Shown here piece after piece: positions 43,324-52,219 of a DNA stretch of 64,000 nt. The notes under the pieces are model-generated. The model ran no database searches and was not told where the DNA came from. It worked only from the letters and a program-made list of their open reading frames with translations. The stretch comes from Streptomyces sp. NBC_00234. GTDB taxonomy: Bacteria; Actinomycetota; Actinomycetes; Streptomycetales; Streptomycetaceae. The position numbers were made by a program, and so were the translations under genes. Within the stretch, counting starts at the first letter, position 1. Each line of letters starts with the position of its first letter. Location: positions 5,828,001-5,892,000 of the forward strand of contig NZ_CP108101.1 of the NCBI RefSeq assembly GCF_036195325.1, in the 5' to 3' direction.

Positions 43324-44703
43324 TCAGAGCTTCGTCCACGCCTCCGTGAGGACGGACCGCAGGATGCCCTCGATCTCGTCGAAGGTCGACTGGTCGGAGA
43401 TCAGCGGCGGCGCGAGCTGGACGACCGGGTCGCCACGGTCGTCGGCCCGGCAGTACAGGCCGTTGTCGTACAGCGCCTTGGAGAGGAAGCCGTACAGGAC
43501 GCGCTCGGTCTCCTCGTCGGTGAAGGTCTCCTTGGTGACCTTGTCCTTCACCAGCTCGATGCCGTAGAAGAAGCCGTTGCCGCGGACGTCGCCGACGATC
43601 GGCAGGTCGTGCAGCTTCTGCAGCGTCGTGAGGAAGGCGTTCTCGTTGTCGAGAACGTGCTGGTTGAGGCCCTCGCGCTCGAAGATGTCGAGGTTGGCGA
43701 GGCCGACGGCCGCGGAGACCGGGTGGCCACCGAAGGTGTAGCCGTGCAGGAAGGTGTTGTCACCCTCGTAGAACGGCTCGGCGATGCGGTCCGAGACGAT
43801 GCAGGCGCCGATCGGGGAGTAGCCCGACGTCATGCCCTTGGCGCAGGTGATCATGTCCGGCACGTAGCCGAACTTGTCGCAGGCGAACATCGTGCCGAGG
43901 CGGCCGAAGGCGCAGATGACCTCGTCGGAGACGAGCAGCACGTCGTACTTGTCGCAGATCTCGCGGACGCGCTGGAAGTATCCGGGCGGCGGCGGGAAAC
44001 AGCCACCGGCGTTCTGCACCGGCTCCAGGAAGACCGCGGCGACGGTGTCGGGGCCCTCGAAGAGGATCTCCTGCTCGATCTGGTCGGCGGCCCAGCGGCC
44101 GAAGGCCACCGGGTCGTCGCCGTGGATCGAGGCGCGGTAGATGTTGGTGTTCGGCACCTTGTGGGCGCCGGGGACCAGCGGCTCGAAGGGGGCCTTCAGG
44201 GCCGGCAGGCCGGTGATCGACAGGGCTCCCTGCGGGGTGCCGTGGTACGCGACGGCACGCGAGATGACCTTGTACTTGGTGGGCTTGCCCTTGAGCTTGA
44301 AGTACTGCTTGGCCAGCTTCCAGGCGGTCTCGACGGCCTCGCCGCCACCCGTGGTGAAGAAGACCTTGTTCAGGTCGCCCGGGGCGTAGTCCGCGAGACG
44401 CTCGGCCAGCTCGACGGCCTTGGGGTGGGCGTAGGACCACACCGGGAAGAAGGCGAGCTCCTGGCCCTGCTTGTACGCCGCTTCGGCAAGCTCATGACGG
44501 CCGTGGCCGGCGTTGACCACGAACAGGCCGGACAGGCCGTCGAGGTAGCGCTTGCCCTGGTCGTCGTAGATGTAGGTGCCCTCGCCACGCACGATGGTGG
44601 GAACGGGCGCGTTCTCGTAGTCCGACATGCGGGTGAAGTGCATCCACAGGTGGTCGTACGCGGTTCGGCTGAGGTCCTTGCTCACGGCTATCGGGTTCCC
44701 CAC
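43324..44703 (-). CDS. Class III PLP-dependent aminotransferase, probable diamine/omega-amino acid transaminase
   Basis: A 459-residue fold-type I transaminase. Motifs: DGLSGLFVVNAGHGRHELAE, FFTTGGGEAVETAWKLAKQY binding PLP phosphate, VISRAVAYHGTPQGALS, the acidic residue in LLVSDEVICAFGRLG and the PLP Lys in CAKGMTSGYSPIGA. GTG 44703 gives the start MGNPIAVSKDLSRTAYDHLW; GTG 44685 is an alternative. It follows and overlaps the Lrp gene by 16 bases. Adjacent aldehyde dehydrogenase and PotD suggest putrescine or related amines as substrate: amine to aminoaldehyde. This is inference from context. Confidence 0.88.
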   Translation of the reverse strand: MGNPIAVSKDLSRTAYDHLWMHFTRMSDYENAPVPTIVRGEGTYIYDDQGKRYLDGLSGLFVVNAGHGRHELAEAAYKQGQELAFFPVWSYAHPKAVELAERLADYAPGDLNKVFFTTGGGEAVETAWKLAKQYFKLKGKPTKYKVISRAVAYHGTPQGALSITGLPALKAPFEPLVPGAHKVPNTNIYRASIHGDDPVAFGRWAADQIEQEILFEGPDTVAAVFLEPVQNAGGCFPPPPGYFQRVREICDKYDVLLVSDEVICAFGRLGTMFACDKFGYVPDMITCAKGMTSGYSPIGACIVSDRIAEPFYEGDNTFLHGYTFGGHPVSAAVGLANLDIFEREGLNQHVLDNENAFLTTLQKLHDLPIVGDVRGNGFFYGIELVKDKVTKETFTDEETERVLYGFLSKALYDNGLYCRADDRGDPVVQLAPPLISDQSTFDEIEGILRSVLTEAWTKL

Positions 44704-45179
44704 ATATAGGTCTGCTTCTTGAGCTTGAGGTAGACGAAGCTCTCGGTGGAGCGCACGCCGGGTATGGCCCGGATGCGTTTGTTGATCGTCTCCAGCAGGT
44801 GGTCGTCGTCCTCGCAGACGATCTCCACCATCAGGTCGAAGGAGCCCGCGGTCATGACCACGTACTCGCACTCGGCCATGGCCGCCAGGGCTTCCGAGAC
44901 GGGGTCGAGGTCTCCCTCGACATTGATGCCGACCATCGCCTGACGGCGGAGGCCCACGGTGAGCGGGTCCGTGACGGCGACGATCTGCATCACGCCCTGA
45001 TCGAGCAGCTTCTGGACGCGCTGGCGTACAGCCGCTTCGGACAGGCCGACGGCCTTGCCGATCGCGGCGTACGGACGGCGTCCGTCCTCCTGGAGCTGCT
45101 CGATGATTGCGAGAGAGACGGCATCGACCGTCGGGGACGATCCGTTCCCGGTCCTGGAGTCTGCGCTGCGACTGGCCAC
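44688..45179 (-). CDS. Lrp/AsnC family transcriptional regulator
   Basis: A 163-residue regulator. N-terminal helix-turn-helix: VDAVSLAIIEQLQEDGRRPY and AAIGKAVGLSEAAVRQRVQK, with the RAM ligand domain starting near residue 75 (QIVAVTDPLTVGLRRQAMVG). GTG 45179 (MASRSADSRTG) is chosen as in relatives I recall; a TTG at 45215 and GTG 45194 are possible. It is divergent from the aldehyde dehydrogenase across 176 bases, which include an AT-rich spot around 45226-45240, so it probably controls both directions. Confidence 0.92.
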   Translation of the reverse strand: MASRSADSRTGNGSSPTVDAVSLAIIEQLQEDGRRPYAAIGKAVGLSEAAVRQRVQKLLDQGVMQIVAVTDPLTVGLRRQAMVGINVEGDLDPVSEALAAMAECEYVVMTAGSFDLMVEIVCEDDDHLLETINKRIRAIPGVRSTESFVYLKLKKQTYMWGTR

Positions 45180-45355
45180 AGGGCCACTCTGCACCGAGAC
45201 TCGTCTGTCTGGCAACCCCGGATCGATGAAATTCGTTGTTTGCGGACCTGGATCTCACTGAATCCGAAGTTGACGGACTACGGGTATGTCGAAAGCGTCA
45301 CCGAAGCGATTAGGGTGGAATCTCATCCATCGGACAGCCGACAGGAGGGGTGGTT

Positions 45356-46795
45356 GTGACCACCGAGGTGCGCCGTCTGCGCAACTACATCAACGGAGAG
45401 TTCCGGGACGCCGCGGACGGGCGGACCATCGACGTGGTCAACCCGGTGACGGAAGAGGTCTACGCGACCTCCCCGCTCTCCGGCCAGGCCGACGTCGATG
45501 CCGCCATGGAAGCGGCGGCAGCCGCCTTCCCCGCCTGGCGTGACGTCACGCCGGCCGAGCGCCAGAAGGCTCTGCTCAAGATCGCGGACGCCTTCGAGGA
45601 GCGGGCCGAGGACCTCATCGCGGCCGAGTCGGAGAACACCGGCAAGCCGCTGGAGCTCACCCGTACCGAAGAAGTCCCGCCGATGGTGGACCAGATCCGC
45701 TTCTTCGCGGGTGCCGCCCGGCTGCTCGAAGGCCGCTCGGCGGGCGAGTACATGGAGGGCCTGACCTCCATCGTCCGACGCGAGCCGGTGGGCGTGTGCG
45801 CCCAGGTCGCGCCGTGGAACTACCCGATGATGATGGCCGTCTGGAAGTTCGCCCCGGCGCTCGCCGCGGGCAACACCGTCGTCATCAAGCCGTCCGACAC
45901 CACTCCGGCGTCGACCGTGCTGATCGCGGAGATCATCGGCCAGATCCTTCCCAAGGGCGTCTTCAACGTCATCTGCGGCGACCGTGACACCGGCCGCGCG
46001 ATGGTCGAGCACCCGACCCCGGCCATGGCCTCGATCACCGGTTCGGTACGGGCCGGCATGCAGGTCGCCGAGTCCGCGGCCAAGGACGTCAAGCGCGTCC
46101 ACCTGGAGCTCGGCGGCAAGGCGCCCGCCGTGGTCTTCGAGGACAGCGACATCGCCAAGGCCGTCGAGGGCATCTCCGTCGCGGGCTTCTTCAACGCCGG
46201 CCAGGACTGTACGGCCGCGACCCGCGTGCTGGTCCACGAGTCGATCCACGACGAGTTCGTCACCGCGCTCGCCAAGGCCGCCGCCGACACGAAGACCGGC
46301 CTGCCGGACGACGAGGACGTGCTCTACGGCCCGCTCAACAACGCCAACCAGCTGAAGCAGGTCAGCGGCTTCATCGAGCGCCTCCCCGCCCACGCCAAGG
46401 TCGAGGCGGGCGGTCAGCGGGTCGGTGACAAGGGCTACTTCTACGCCCCGACCGTCGTCTCCGGCCTCAAGCAGGACGACGAGATCATCCAGAACGAGGT
46501 CTTCGGGCCGGTCATCACCGTCCAGTCGTTCACGGACGAGGCCCAGGCGCTGGAGTACGCGAACGGCGTCGAGTACGCGCTCGCCTCCTCGGTGTGGACC
46601 AAGGACCACTCCCGCGCCATGCGCATGTCCAAGAACCTCGACTTCGGCTGTGTGTGGATCAACACCCACATCCCGCTCGTCGCCGAGATGCCGCACGGCG
46701 GGTTCAAGAAGTCCGGCTACGGCAAGGACCTCTCCGCGTACGGCTTCGAGGACTACACCCGCATCAAGCACGTCATGACGTCGCTCGACGACTGA
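45356..46795 (+). CDS. Aldehyde dehydrogenase, probable gamma-aminobutyraldehyde dehydrogenase
   Basis: A 479-residue NAD-dependent enzyme. Sequence: APWNYPMMMAVWKFAPALAA, HLELGGKAPAVVFED (general base Glu) and FNAGQDCTAATRVLV with the catalytic Cys near residue 286. The nucleotide-binding SITGSVRAG differs slightly from the usual FTGS. AGGAGGGG (45343-45350) requires the start at GTG 45356, not 45350. With the divergent transaminase and downstream PotD it fits putrescine to GABA conversion. A paralogue is at 55824. The terminator at 46820 follows. Confidence 0.9.
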   Translation: MTTEVRRLRNYINGEFRDAADGRTIDVVNPVTEEVYATSPLSGQADVDAAMEAAAAAFPAWRDVTPAERQKALLKIADAFEERAEDLIAAESENTGKPLELTRTEEVPPMVDQIRFFAGAARLLEGRSAGEYMEGLTSIVRREPVGVCAQVAPWNYPMMMAVWKFAPALAAGNTVVIKPSDTTPASTVLIAEIIGQILPKGVFNVICGDRDTGRAMVEHPTPAMASITGSVRAGMQVAESAAKDVKRVHLELGGKAPAVVFEDSDIAKAVEGISVAGFFNAGQDCTAATRVLVHESIHDEFVTALAKAAADTKTGLPDDEDVLYGPLNNANQLKQVSGFIERLPAHAKVEAGGQRVGDKGYFYAPTVVSGLKQDDEIIQNEVFGPVITVQSFTDEAQALEYANGVEYALASSVWTKDHSRAMRMSKNLDFGCVWINTHIPLVAEMPHGGFKKSGYGKDLSAYGFEDYTRIKHVMTSLDD

Positions 46796-46819
46796 CCGGC
46801 GTACCGCACAGCGGTGGTG

Positions 46820-46847
46820 ACGGCCCCGGGCACACGCCCGGGGCCGT
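46820..46847 (+). terminator. Terminator after the first aldehyde dehydrogenase
   Basis: Eleven perfect pairs ACGGCCCCGGG/CCCGGGGCCGT with a six-base loop, 25 bases after the stop, followed by TCCCG. It separates the dehydrogenase from the PotD-like gene. Confidence 0.75.
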
Positions 46848-46931
46848 TCCCGTTCCCGCCCGTCCCCCGTCATCGACAGGGTGTGCGGAGCGGGCCCGCC
46901 CCGCTGGACGGTTGGTCCATTGCCCGCCGCG

Positions 46932-48143
46932 GTGCCCGACCGGCATCCTGCGCAGGTGCGAGCGATCTTGAACCACCCCATGTCCCGCCGTTCCCTCCTG
47001 CGTTCCCTGGGGGCGGGAGCGGCCGGTGCCGCGCTGGCGGGCTGCGGAGTGCCCGCCGCCTATGTCGAGCCGGGCGACCGCGCCGGCCGCGACACCTCGG
47101 ACACCGACCGCTCCCTGCACTTCGCCAACTGGCCGCTGTACATCGACACCGACGACGCGGACGAGTCCCGTCGGCCCACCCTCGACGCCTTCACGAAGCG
47201 CACCGGGATCTCCGTCACGTACACCGAGGAGATCAACGACAACGACGAGTTCTTCGGGAAGATCAGCCCCGCGCTGATGAACCACCAGCGCACCGGCCGG
47301 GACCTGATCGTCGTCAGCGACTGGATGGCCGCCCGCTTCGTACGGCTGGGCTGGGTGCAGGAGATGGACCGGGCCGCGCAGCCCAACGTCGCCCGGTACC
47401 TGGACCCGCAGCTGCGTTCCCCCGCCTTCGACGAGGGCCGCACGCACACCGTGCCCTGGCAGTCCGGGATCACCGGCATCGCGTACAACCGCAGGAAGCT
47501 CGGCCGCGAGATCCAGCACACGAGCGATCTGTGGGCGAGCAACCTGCGCGGCAAGGTGTCGCTGCTGTCCGGCCTCGACGAGTCCTTCGCGCTGCTGATG
47601 CAGGGCAACGGGGTCGACGTCACCCGCTGGACGGCCGACGACTTCCACGAGATGTGCGAACAGGTGGACAAGCTCGTCAGGTCCCGGCACATCCGCCGCT
47701 TCACCGGCAACGACTACATCAAGGACCTGTCCACCGGCGATGTCCTCGCCTGCCAGGCGTACTCCGGCGATGTCATCCAGCTCCAGGCCGACAACCCGGA
47801 CATCGAGTTCGTGGTGCCGCAGGAGGGGGCCGAGCTGTGGTCCGAGAGCCTGATGATCCCCAACCTCGCCGGCCACAAGCGCAACGCGGAGAAGCTCGTC
47901 GACCACTACTACGACCCGGAGGTGGCGGCCGAACTGGCGACCTGGGTCAACTACGTCTGTCCGGTCCCCGCCGCCCGAGAGGTGCTGGCCTCCTCTGAGG
48001 ACGAGGAGACCGCCGCGCTCGCCGAGGACCCGCTGATCTTCCCCGACGACGCGCTGCGCAAGCGCCTCGCCATCGCCAGGGACATCACCTCCGAGGAGCG
48101 GTCCGCCTTCGCCAAGAGGTGGAACTCGATCGTCGGTCTGTAG
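46932..48143 (+). CDS. Spermidine/putrescine-binding lipoprotein PotD-like, orphan
   Basis: About 403 residues. The signal reads MSRRSLLRSLGAGAAGAALA followed by GC, a Tat-like twin Arg plus lipobox LAGC. Mature motifs HFANWPLYIDTDD, FTKRTGISVTYTEEINDNDE, and GRDLIVVSDWMAARFVRLGW match PotD. No ribosome site supports any start: GTG 46881, GTG 46932 or ATG 46980; 46932 is used because the segment DRHPAQVRAIL just before the signal resembles ERLSSAQLAAM at the same place in the paralogue at 57387. No permease or ATPase genes accompany it. Confidence 0.86.
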   Translation: MPDRHPAQVRAILNHPMSRRSLLRSLGAGAAGAALAGCGVPAAYVEPGDRAGRDTSDTDRSLHFANWPLYIDTDDADESRRPTLDAFTKRTGISVTYTEEINDNDEFFGKISPALMNHQRTGRDLIVVSDWMAARFVRLGWVQEMDRAAQPNVARYLDPQLRSPAFDEGRTHTVPWQSGITGIAYNRRKLGREIQHTSDLWASNLRGKVSLLSGLDESFALLMQGNGVDVTRWTADDFHEMCEQVDKLVRSRHIRRFTGNDYIKDLSTGDVLACQAYSGDVIQLQADNPDIEFVVPQEGAELWSESLMIPNLAGHKRNAEKLVDHYYDPEVAAELATWVNYVCPVPAAREVLASSEDEETAALAEDPLIFPDDALRKRLAIARDITSEERSAFAKRWNSIVGL

Positions 48144-48156
48144 TCCCGGCCACGGG

Positions 48157-49347
48157 TCAGTTCCGCGAGGGCTCACCGAAGGCGGTGACGATGAGGTTCA
48201 TCACCACCTCGTTGGTCTCGCGGCCCTTCGCGTCCGTGGAGTTCACGCTGTAGACGAGCGTGCGCGAGAGGTCGCGGGCAGCCCCGATCCCCGTGTTGTA
48301 GCCCCAGCGGCCACCGGTCTTGCCCCAGACCTGGCGTCCGCCGAGCTTCCACGAGGTCAGGCCGGCGCTGTACGCCGCGGGGTCGCCCGTCCTGTAGTCG
48401 CGCACGGACGCGTCGGGCAGCGTGAACATCTCCTCCAGCAGCGGACCGCGCACCACGTGGCCGCCGAACAGGGCCTCGGTGAAGTGCTCCAGGTCCCTGG
48501 TGGTCGAGATGATGTCGCCCGCTGCCCAGCCGTCCGTGGCGCTCCAGACGCTGGCATCGCGCAGCACGGTGGTGCCGTCGGCCCGCACCAGCTTCTGATA
48601 GCCGTGGTTGTGCGGGCCGTGTATCCGGGGATCGGTACCAGGGAACGACGTGCCGTGCAGGCCGAGCGGCTTCAGGATGCGGCGCGTGACCTCGTCTTCG
48701 TACGAGTGGCCGGTGACCTTCTCGATCAGGAGGCCGGCCACGGTGTACCCGATGTTGGAGTAGTTCTGCCGGGTTCCGGCGGGGAACAGCTCCTCCTTGG
48801 CGGTCGCGGAGGCGACCATCTCGCGGGGCGAGTAGACATGGAAGCGGTTGGCGTAGGCGTCCTCGGTCGTGCTGCCGGGGAAGTCGGCGGACGGCAGGCC
48901 GCTCGTGTGGTTCAGCAACTGCCGGACGGTGACGTCTCCGTACGTGGCCGGGACGTCCTGGGGAAGGTAGTCACGGGCGGGCCGGTCCAGGCCGACCTTC
49001 CGTTCCGCGGCGAGCTGGAGCACGGTCGCCGCGGTGAAGACCTTGGTCACCGATCCCGCGCGGAACCTGGCGTCCGGGTCGGCCGGGCGATGCGTCTTCA
49101 GGTCGTGCACGCCGGAACTGCCGCGCCAGCTGCCGTCGCTGCCGGAGAGGCGGACGAGAGCGGCGGTCGCGCCCTCGTCCGGCAGCCCGGCGATCACGGC
49201 GCGCAGCGCCTCGGCATCCGGGGCCTCGTACGCCGGGACGGCCGTGACCGACCGGGCGCCGCCCAGGGCGGAGGCCGGGACCACCGGGCCTGCCGCGATG
49301 CCGAGAACGAGAGCCGCGGCGAGGACCGTGCGGGTGCGGGTGTTCAT
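48157..49347 (-). CDS. Secreted serine hydrolase, beta-lactamase / D-Ala-D-Ala carboxypeptidase family
   Basis: A 396-residue class C type hydrolase. Signal peptide MNTRTRTVLAAALVLGIAAG with cleavage near PASALGG. Active site SVTK (residues about 99-102, GSVTKVFTAATVLQLA), Tyr motif in YSNIGYT, and C-terminal GKTGG. These enzymes are exported and act on peptides, esters or peptidoglycan. ATG 49347 follows CAGGAGGCATCACG. It lies downstream of the two-component genes, 91 bases after the response regulator, and may be a target. Confidence 0.9.
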   Translation of the reverse strand: MNTRTRTVLAAALVLGIAAGPVVPASALGGARSVTAVPAYEAPDAEALRAVIAGLPDEGATAALVRLSGSDGSWRGSSGVHDLKTHRPADPDARFRAGSVTKVFTAATVLQLAAERKVGLDRPARDYLPQDVPATYGDVTVRQLLNHTSGLPSADFPGSTTEDAYANRFHVYSPREMVASATAKEELFPAGTRQNYSNIGYTVAGLLIEKVTGHSYEDEVTRRILKPLGLHGTSFPGTDPRIHGPHNHGYQKLVRADGTTVLRDASVWSATDGWAAGDIISTTRDLEHFTEALFGGHVVRGPLLEEMFTLPDASVRDYRTGDPAAYSAGLTSWKLGGRQVWGKTGGRWGYNTGIGAARDLSRTLVYSVNSTDAKGRETNEVVMNLIVTAFGEPSRN

Positions 49348-49438
49348 CGTGATGCCTCCTGGGGAGTCCGGGCCGCCCGTCACCACCGGCGGCTCCTGCT
49401 GACGGACTCCATCCTGGTGATCGCCGGGCCCCGGGGGA

Positions 49439-50167
49439 TCACCCCGGCGGGCGGTCTGCGGCTGGTCGTCCTCTCGCCTGTACGGGGGAGTGGAGGGCGG
49501 CTTCTCCCTCCGGCGAGGGAGCGACGAGTCCCGACTCGTACGCGCAGATGACCGCCTGGATCCGGTCGCGCAGGCCCAGTTTGGACAGCACGTTCCCCAC
49601 ATGCGTCTTCACCGTGTGCTCGCTGACGACCAGCGCGCCCGCGATCTCCGCGTTGGACAGGCCACGCGCCAGATGCAGCAGGGTCTCCCGCTCCCGGGCG
49701 GTCAGCACGTCCAGCCGCTCGGACGCCCGCACACCGGGCACCGCGGGGCGCGCGGTGTACTCGGCGATCAGCCGACGTGCCACGGACGGCGCCAGCAGCG
49801 AATCCCCGGCCGCCACCACCCGTACCGCATGGACCAGGTCGTCCCGGCGCACGTCCTTCAGCAGGAAGCCGCTCGCGCCCGCGTGCAGCGCGTCGTAGAC
49901 GTACTCGTCGGAGTCGAAGGTGGTCAGCATGACGGTCCGGCAGTCCGACTCCGAACTGATCGCCCGGCACGCCTCGATGCCGTCCATGAGCGGCATCCTG
50001 ATGTCCAGCAGGGCCACCTCGGGCCGCGTCCTGCGCACCGCGTCGACCGCCTGCGTCCCGTTCGCGGCCTCCGCGACGACCTCGATGTCCGGCTGCGCGT
50101 CCAGGATCATCGCGAAGCCGCTGCGCACCAGTTCCTGGTCGTCGGCCACCACCACGCGGATCGTCAA
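49439..50167 (-). CDS. NarL/FixJ family response regulator
   Basis: A 242-residue regulator. Receiver domain with acidic pair ADDQ at 8-11, phosphorylation site Asp55 in ALLDIRMPLMDGIEA and Lys near 104 in LLKDVRRDD; C-terminal LuxR helix-turn-helix LTARERETLLHLARGLSNAE, IAGALVVSEHTVKTHVGNVL. The tail of 30 residues is Pro/Gly-rich. ATG overlaps the kinase stop by four bases. Usually acts as a dimer on nearby promoters. Confidence 0.93.
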   Translation of the reverse strand: MTIRVVVADDQELVRSGFAMILDAQPDIEVVAEAANGTQAVDAVRRTRPEVALLDIRMPLMDGIEACRAISSESDCRTVMLTTFDSDEYVYDALHAGASGFLLKDVRRDDLVHAVRVVAAGDSLLAPSVARRLIAEYTARPAVPGVRASERLDVLTARERETLLHLARGLSNAEIAGALVVSEHTVKTHVGNVLSKLGLRDRIQAVICAYESGLVAPSPEGEAALHSPVQARGRPAADRPPG

Positions 50168-51348
50168 CTCCCCACCCCCTTCTGTGACGTCACCAGCCGA
50201 AGGGTGACATGGACCTGGAACCCCCGGCCGTCGGGACCGGCGCCCGTGCGGACCGTTCCGCCGTGCACGGCGGCCCGTTCGCGGATGCCGATCAGCCCGA
50301 AGCCGGTCGTCGACCCCGGTCCCCGCCCGTCGTCCGTCACCGTGATCGTCACCTCGTCTTCCGTACGGTCGAGTTGTACGCGGACGTGCTCGGCGCGGGC
50401 GTGCTTGACCACGTTCGTCAGCGCCTCCTGCACGATGCGGTGCACCGTGGCCTCCGCGTCCAGGGGGAGCGGCCGGTCGGGACCCGTCGTCTCGTGCGTG
50501 ACGGCCAGACCGCCCGCGCGGACCCGCTCGATCAGGGCGGGGAGCCCCGCGAGCGCGGGCTGCGGCCCACGCGACGCGTCCCCGGGGGCCTCGTCCTCCC
50601 GGAGCACGCCGAGCATCCGGCGCAACTGCACCATCGCGTCCCTGCCGGTCTCCGAGATCGCGTCGAACGCGGCCTCCGCCCGTTCCGGCGCGGTACGGAC
50701 CGCCACCGGACCCGCCTCGGCCTGCACGATCATCAGGCTCACCGCGTGGGAGAGGATGTCGTGCATCTCGCGTGCGATCCGGGCCCGTTCACGCGCGGCG
50801 GCCTGCTCGGCCTCGATCCGCCGCGTCCGCTCCAGCTGCAGCGCCCGGTCCTCCACGGCCCGGGTGTACGCACGCCGGGTGTGGGTGAGCAGGCCGAACG
50901 CGTACGCCGCGGTGAAGACGATGAGCGAGAAGACCAGCTCCCGCGCCTCACCGGTGTTCAGCGCGGCCGAGGGGAAGACGATCGCGAGGGTCAGCGCCCC
51001 GAGTATCCGGCGCCGGGGCGCCGGTGCCTGGGCGGCCACGGTGTAGAGGGCGACCAGGCCGGTGTACGGAAGTGTCTGCCCGGGGCCGTCGACGGCGAGC
51101 CCGTACAGGCCCTGCGCCGCGATGACCGCGAGGAGGACCCTGGCGGGTGCCCTGCGCCGCCACACCAGCGGCACCACGGTGAGCGTCGTGAGCAGGTACG
51201 CGGGCAGCGTCGCCGGCTCCAGGCGTGGGTCGCGGGGCAGGATCCACGGCATGCTGACGGCCGCCTGCACCAGCAGCGCGACCCCGATGTCCGCCGTCCA
51301 CGGAGCCCTGGAACGCAGGGCCCGTAACCCTGCCTCAGGTATGTCCAC
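50164..51348 (-). CDS. Sensor histidine kinase, HisKA_3 type (TTA codon at residue 8)
   Basis: A 394-residue membrane kinase with about five N-terminal helices (residues 20-160), then a coiled coil (RRAYTRAVEDRALQLERTRR), the phosphoacceptor box REMHDILSHAVSLMIVQAEA with His near 206 and HATPase_c motifs VQEALTNVVKHARAEH and TDDGRGPG, GFGLIGIRERAAVHGG. GTG 51348 shares a base with the stop of the methyltransferase gene (TAGTG). Codon 8 is TTA (51325-51327), so expression should need bldA tRNA. Cognate regulator follows with ATGA overlap. Confidence 0.93.
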   Translation of the reverse strand: MDIPEAGLRALRSRAPWTADIGVALLVQAAVSMPWILPRDPRLEPATLPAYLLTTLTVVPLVWRRRAPARVLLAVIAAQGLYGLAVDGPGQTLPYTGLVALYTVAAQAPAPRRRILGALTLAIVFPSAALNTGEARELVFSLIVFTAAYAFGLLTHTRRAYTRAVEDRALQLERTRRIEAEQAAARERARIAREMHDILSHAVSLMIVQAEAGPVAVRTAPERAEAAFDAISETGRDAMVQLRRMLGVLREDEAPGDASRGPQPALAGLPALIERVRAGGLAVTHETTGPDRPLPLDAEATVHRIVQEALTNVVKHARAEHVRVQLDRTEDEVTITVTDDGRGPGSTTGFGLIGIRERAAVHGGTVRTGAGPDGRGFQVHVTLRLVTSQKGVGS

Positions 51349-52154
51349 TACGGCTTCCGCGCCACCGCGCCGAACTGGGCGACCTCGGTCTCCCGGCTGC
51401 CGGGCTCGGCGCGCCAGCGCGCGCAGGACACGATGCCGGGCTCCAGGATGTCGAGGCCGTCGAGGAACGCGGCGAACTCGGCGCGGGTGCGGGCGGTGAT
51501 CGGCGGGGTGGCGTTCTCGTTCCAGAAGCGCATCGCCGCCTCGTTGCCCTCGCCGCCCAGTTCCAGGGTGGGGTGGGTGAGGACCAGATAGCTCCCGGAC
51601 GGCATCGCGTCCATCAGCTTCCGTACGATCCCCAGCGCCTCGCCGGTGTCCAGGACGAAGTTCAGGATGCCGAGCATCATCACCGCGACCGGCCGCTTCA
51701 GGTTCAGCGTCGGCTCGACGGAGCGCAGGATCTGCTCCGGCCGGTGGGCGTCCGCGTCGATGTACTCGGTGGCGCCCTCGGGCGAGCTGGTGAGCAGCGC
51801 GCGGGCGTGCGCCAGGACGATCGGGTCGTTGTCGACGTACACGACGCGGGAGTCCGGCGCGGTGTGCTGGGCGATCTCGTGGGTGTTGTTGAAGGTCGGC
51901 AGGCCGGTGCCGATGTCCAGGAACTGGTTGACGCCCAGGTCCCCGGCCAGGTGGCGTACCACCCGGCCGAGGAACGCCCGGTCGGCGCGGGCCACTTCAC
52001 CGATGCTCGGATACATGCCGGTGACCTGGTCGCCGACCGTCCGGTCCACGGGGTAGTTGTCCTTGCCGCCCAGCCAGTAGTTCCACACCCGGGCGTTGTG
52101 CGCGATGTCGGAACGTACGCGGGCGGGGACGGATTCGGGGCTGGGGTCGGTCAC
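51348..52154 (-). CDS. DUF574-family SAM-dependent methyltransferase
   Basis: A 268-residue methyltransferase of the group often annotated DUF574 and multiplied in Streptomyces. N-terminal RSDIAHNARVWNYWLGGKDN with YPVDR, then motif I VNQFLDIGTGLPTFNNTHEI, DSRVVYVDNDPIVLAHARAL and MMLGILNFVLDT. Substrate unknown. GTG 52154 has a good GAGGAG site. Its stop codon TAG overlaps the kinase start GTG by one base, a close coupling that may be functional. Confidence 0.88.
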   Translation of the reverse strand: MTDPSPESVPARVRSDIAHNARVWNYWLGGKDNYPVDRTVGDQVTGMYPSIGEVARADRAFLGRVVRHLAGDLGVNQFLDIGTGLPTFNNTHEIAQHTAPDSRVVYVDNDPIVLAHARALLTSSPEGATEYIDADAHRPEQILRSVEPTLNLKRPVAVMMLGILNFVLDTGEALGIVRKLMDAMPSGSYLVLTHPTLELGGEGNEAAMRFWNENATPPITARTRAEFAAFLDGLDILEPGIVSCARWRAEPGSRETEVAQFGAVARKP

Positions 52155-52219
52155 GTCTGCTCCTCTGGTGCCGGGCCGGGCATCACCGGCGATGCCGCGC
52201 CTCCATGATGCAGGATCGA

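Noticed and set aside
45270..45316. TTGACG with TAGGGT as promoter of the first aldehyde dehydrogenase
   Set aside because: The two boxes are 35 bases apart, too far for one promoter.
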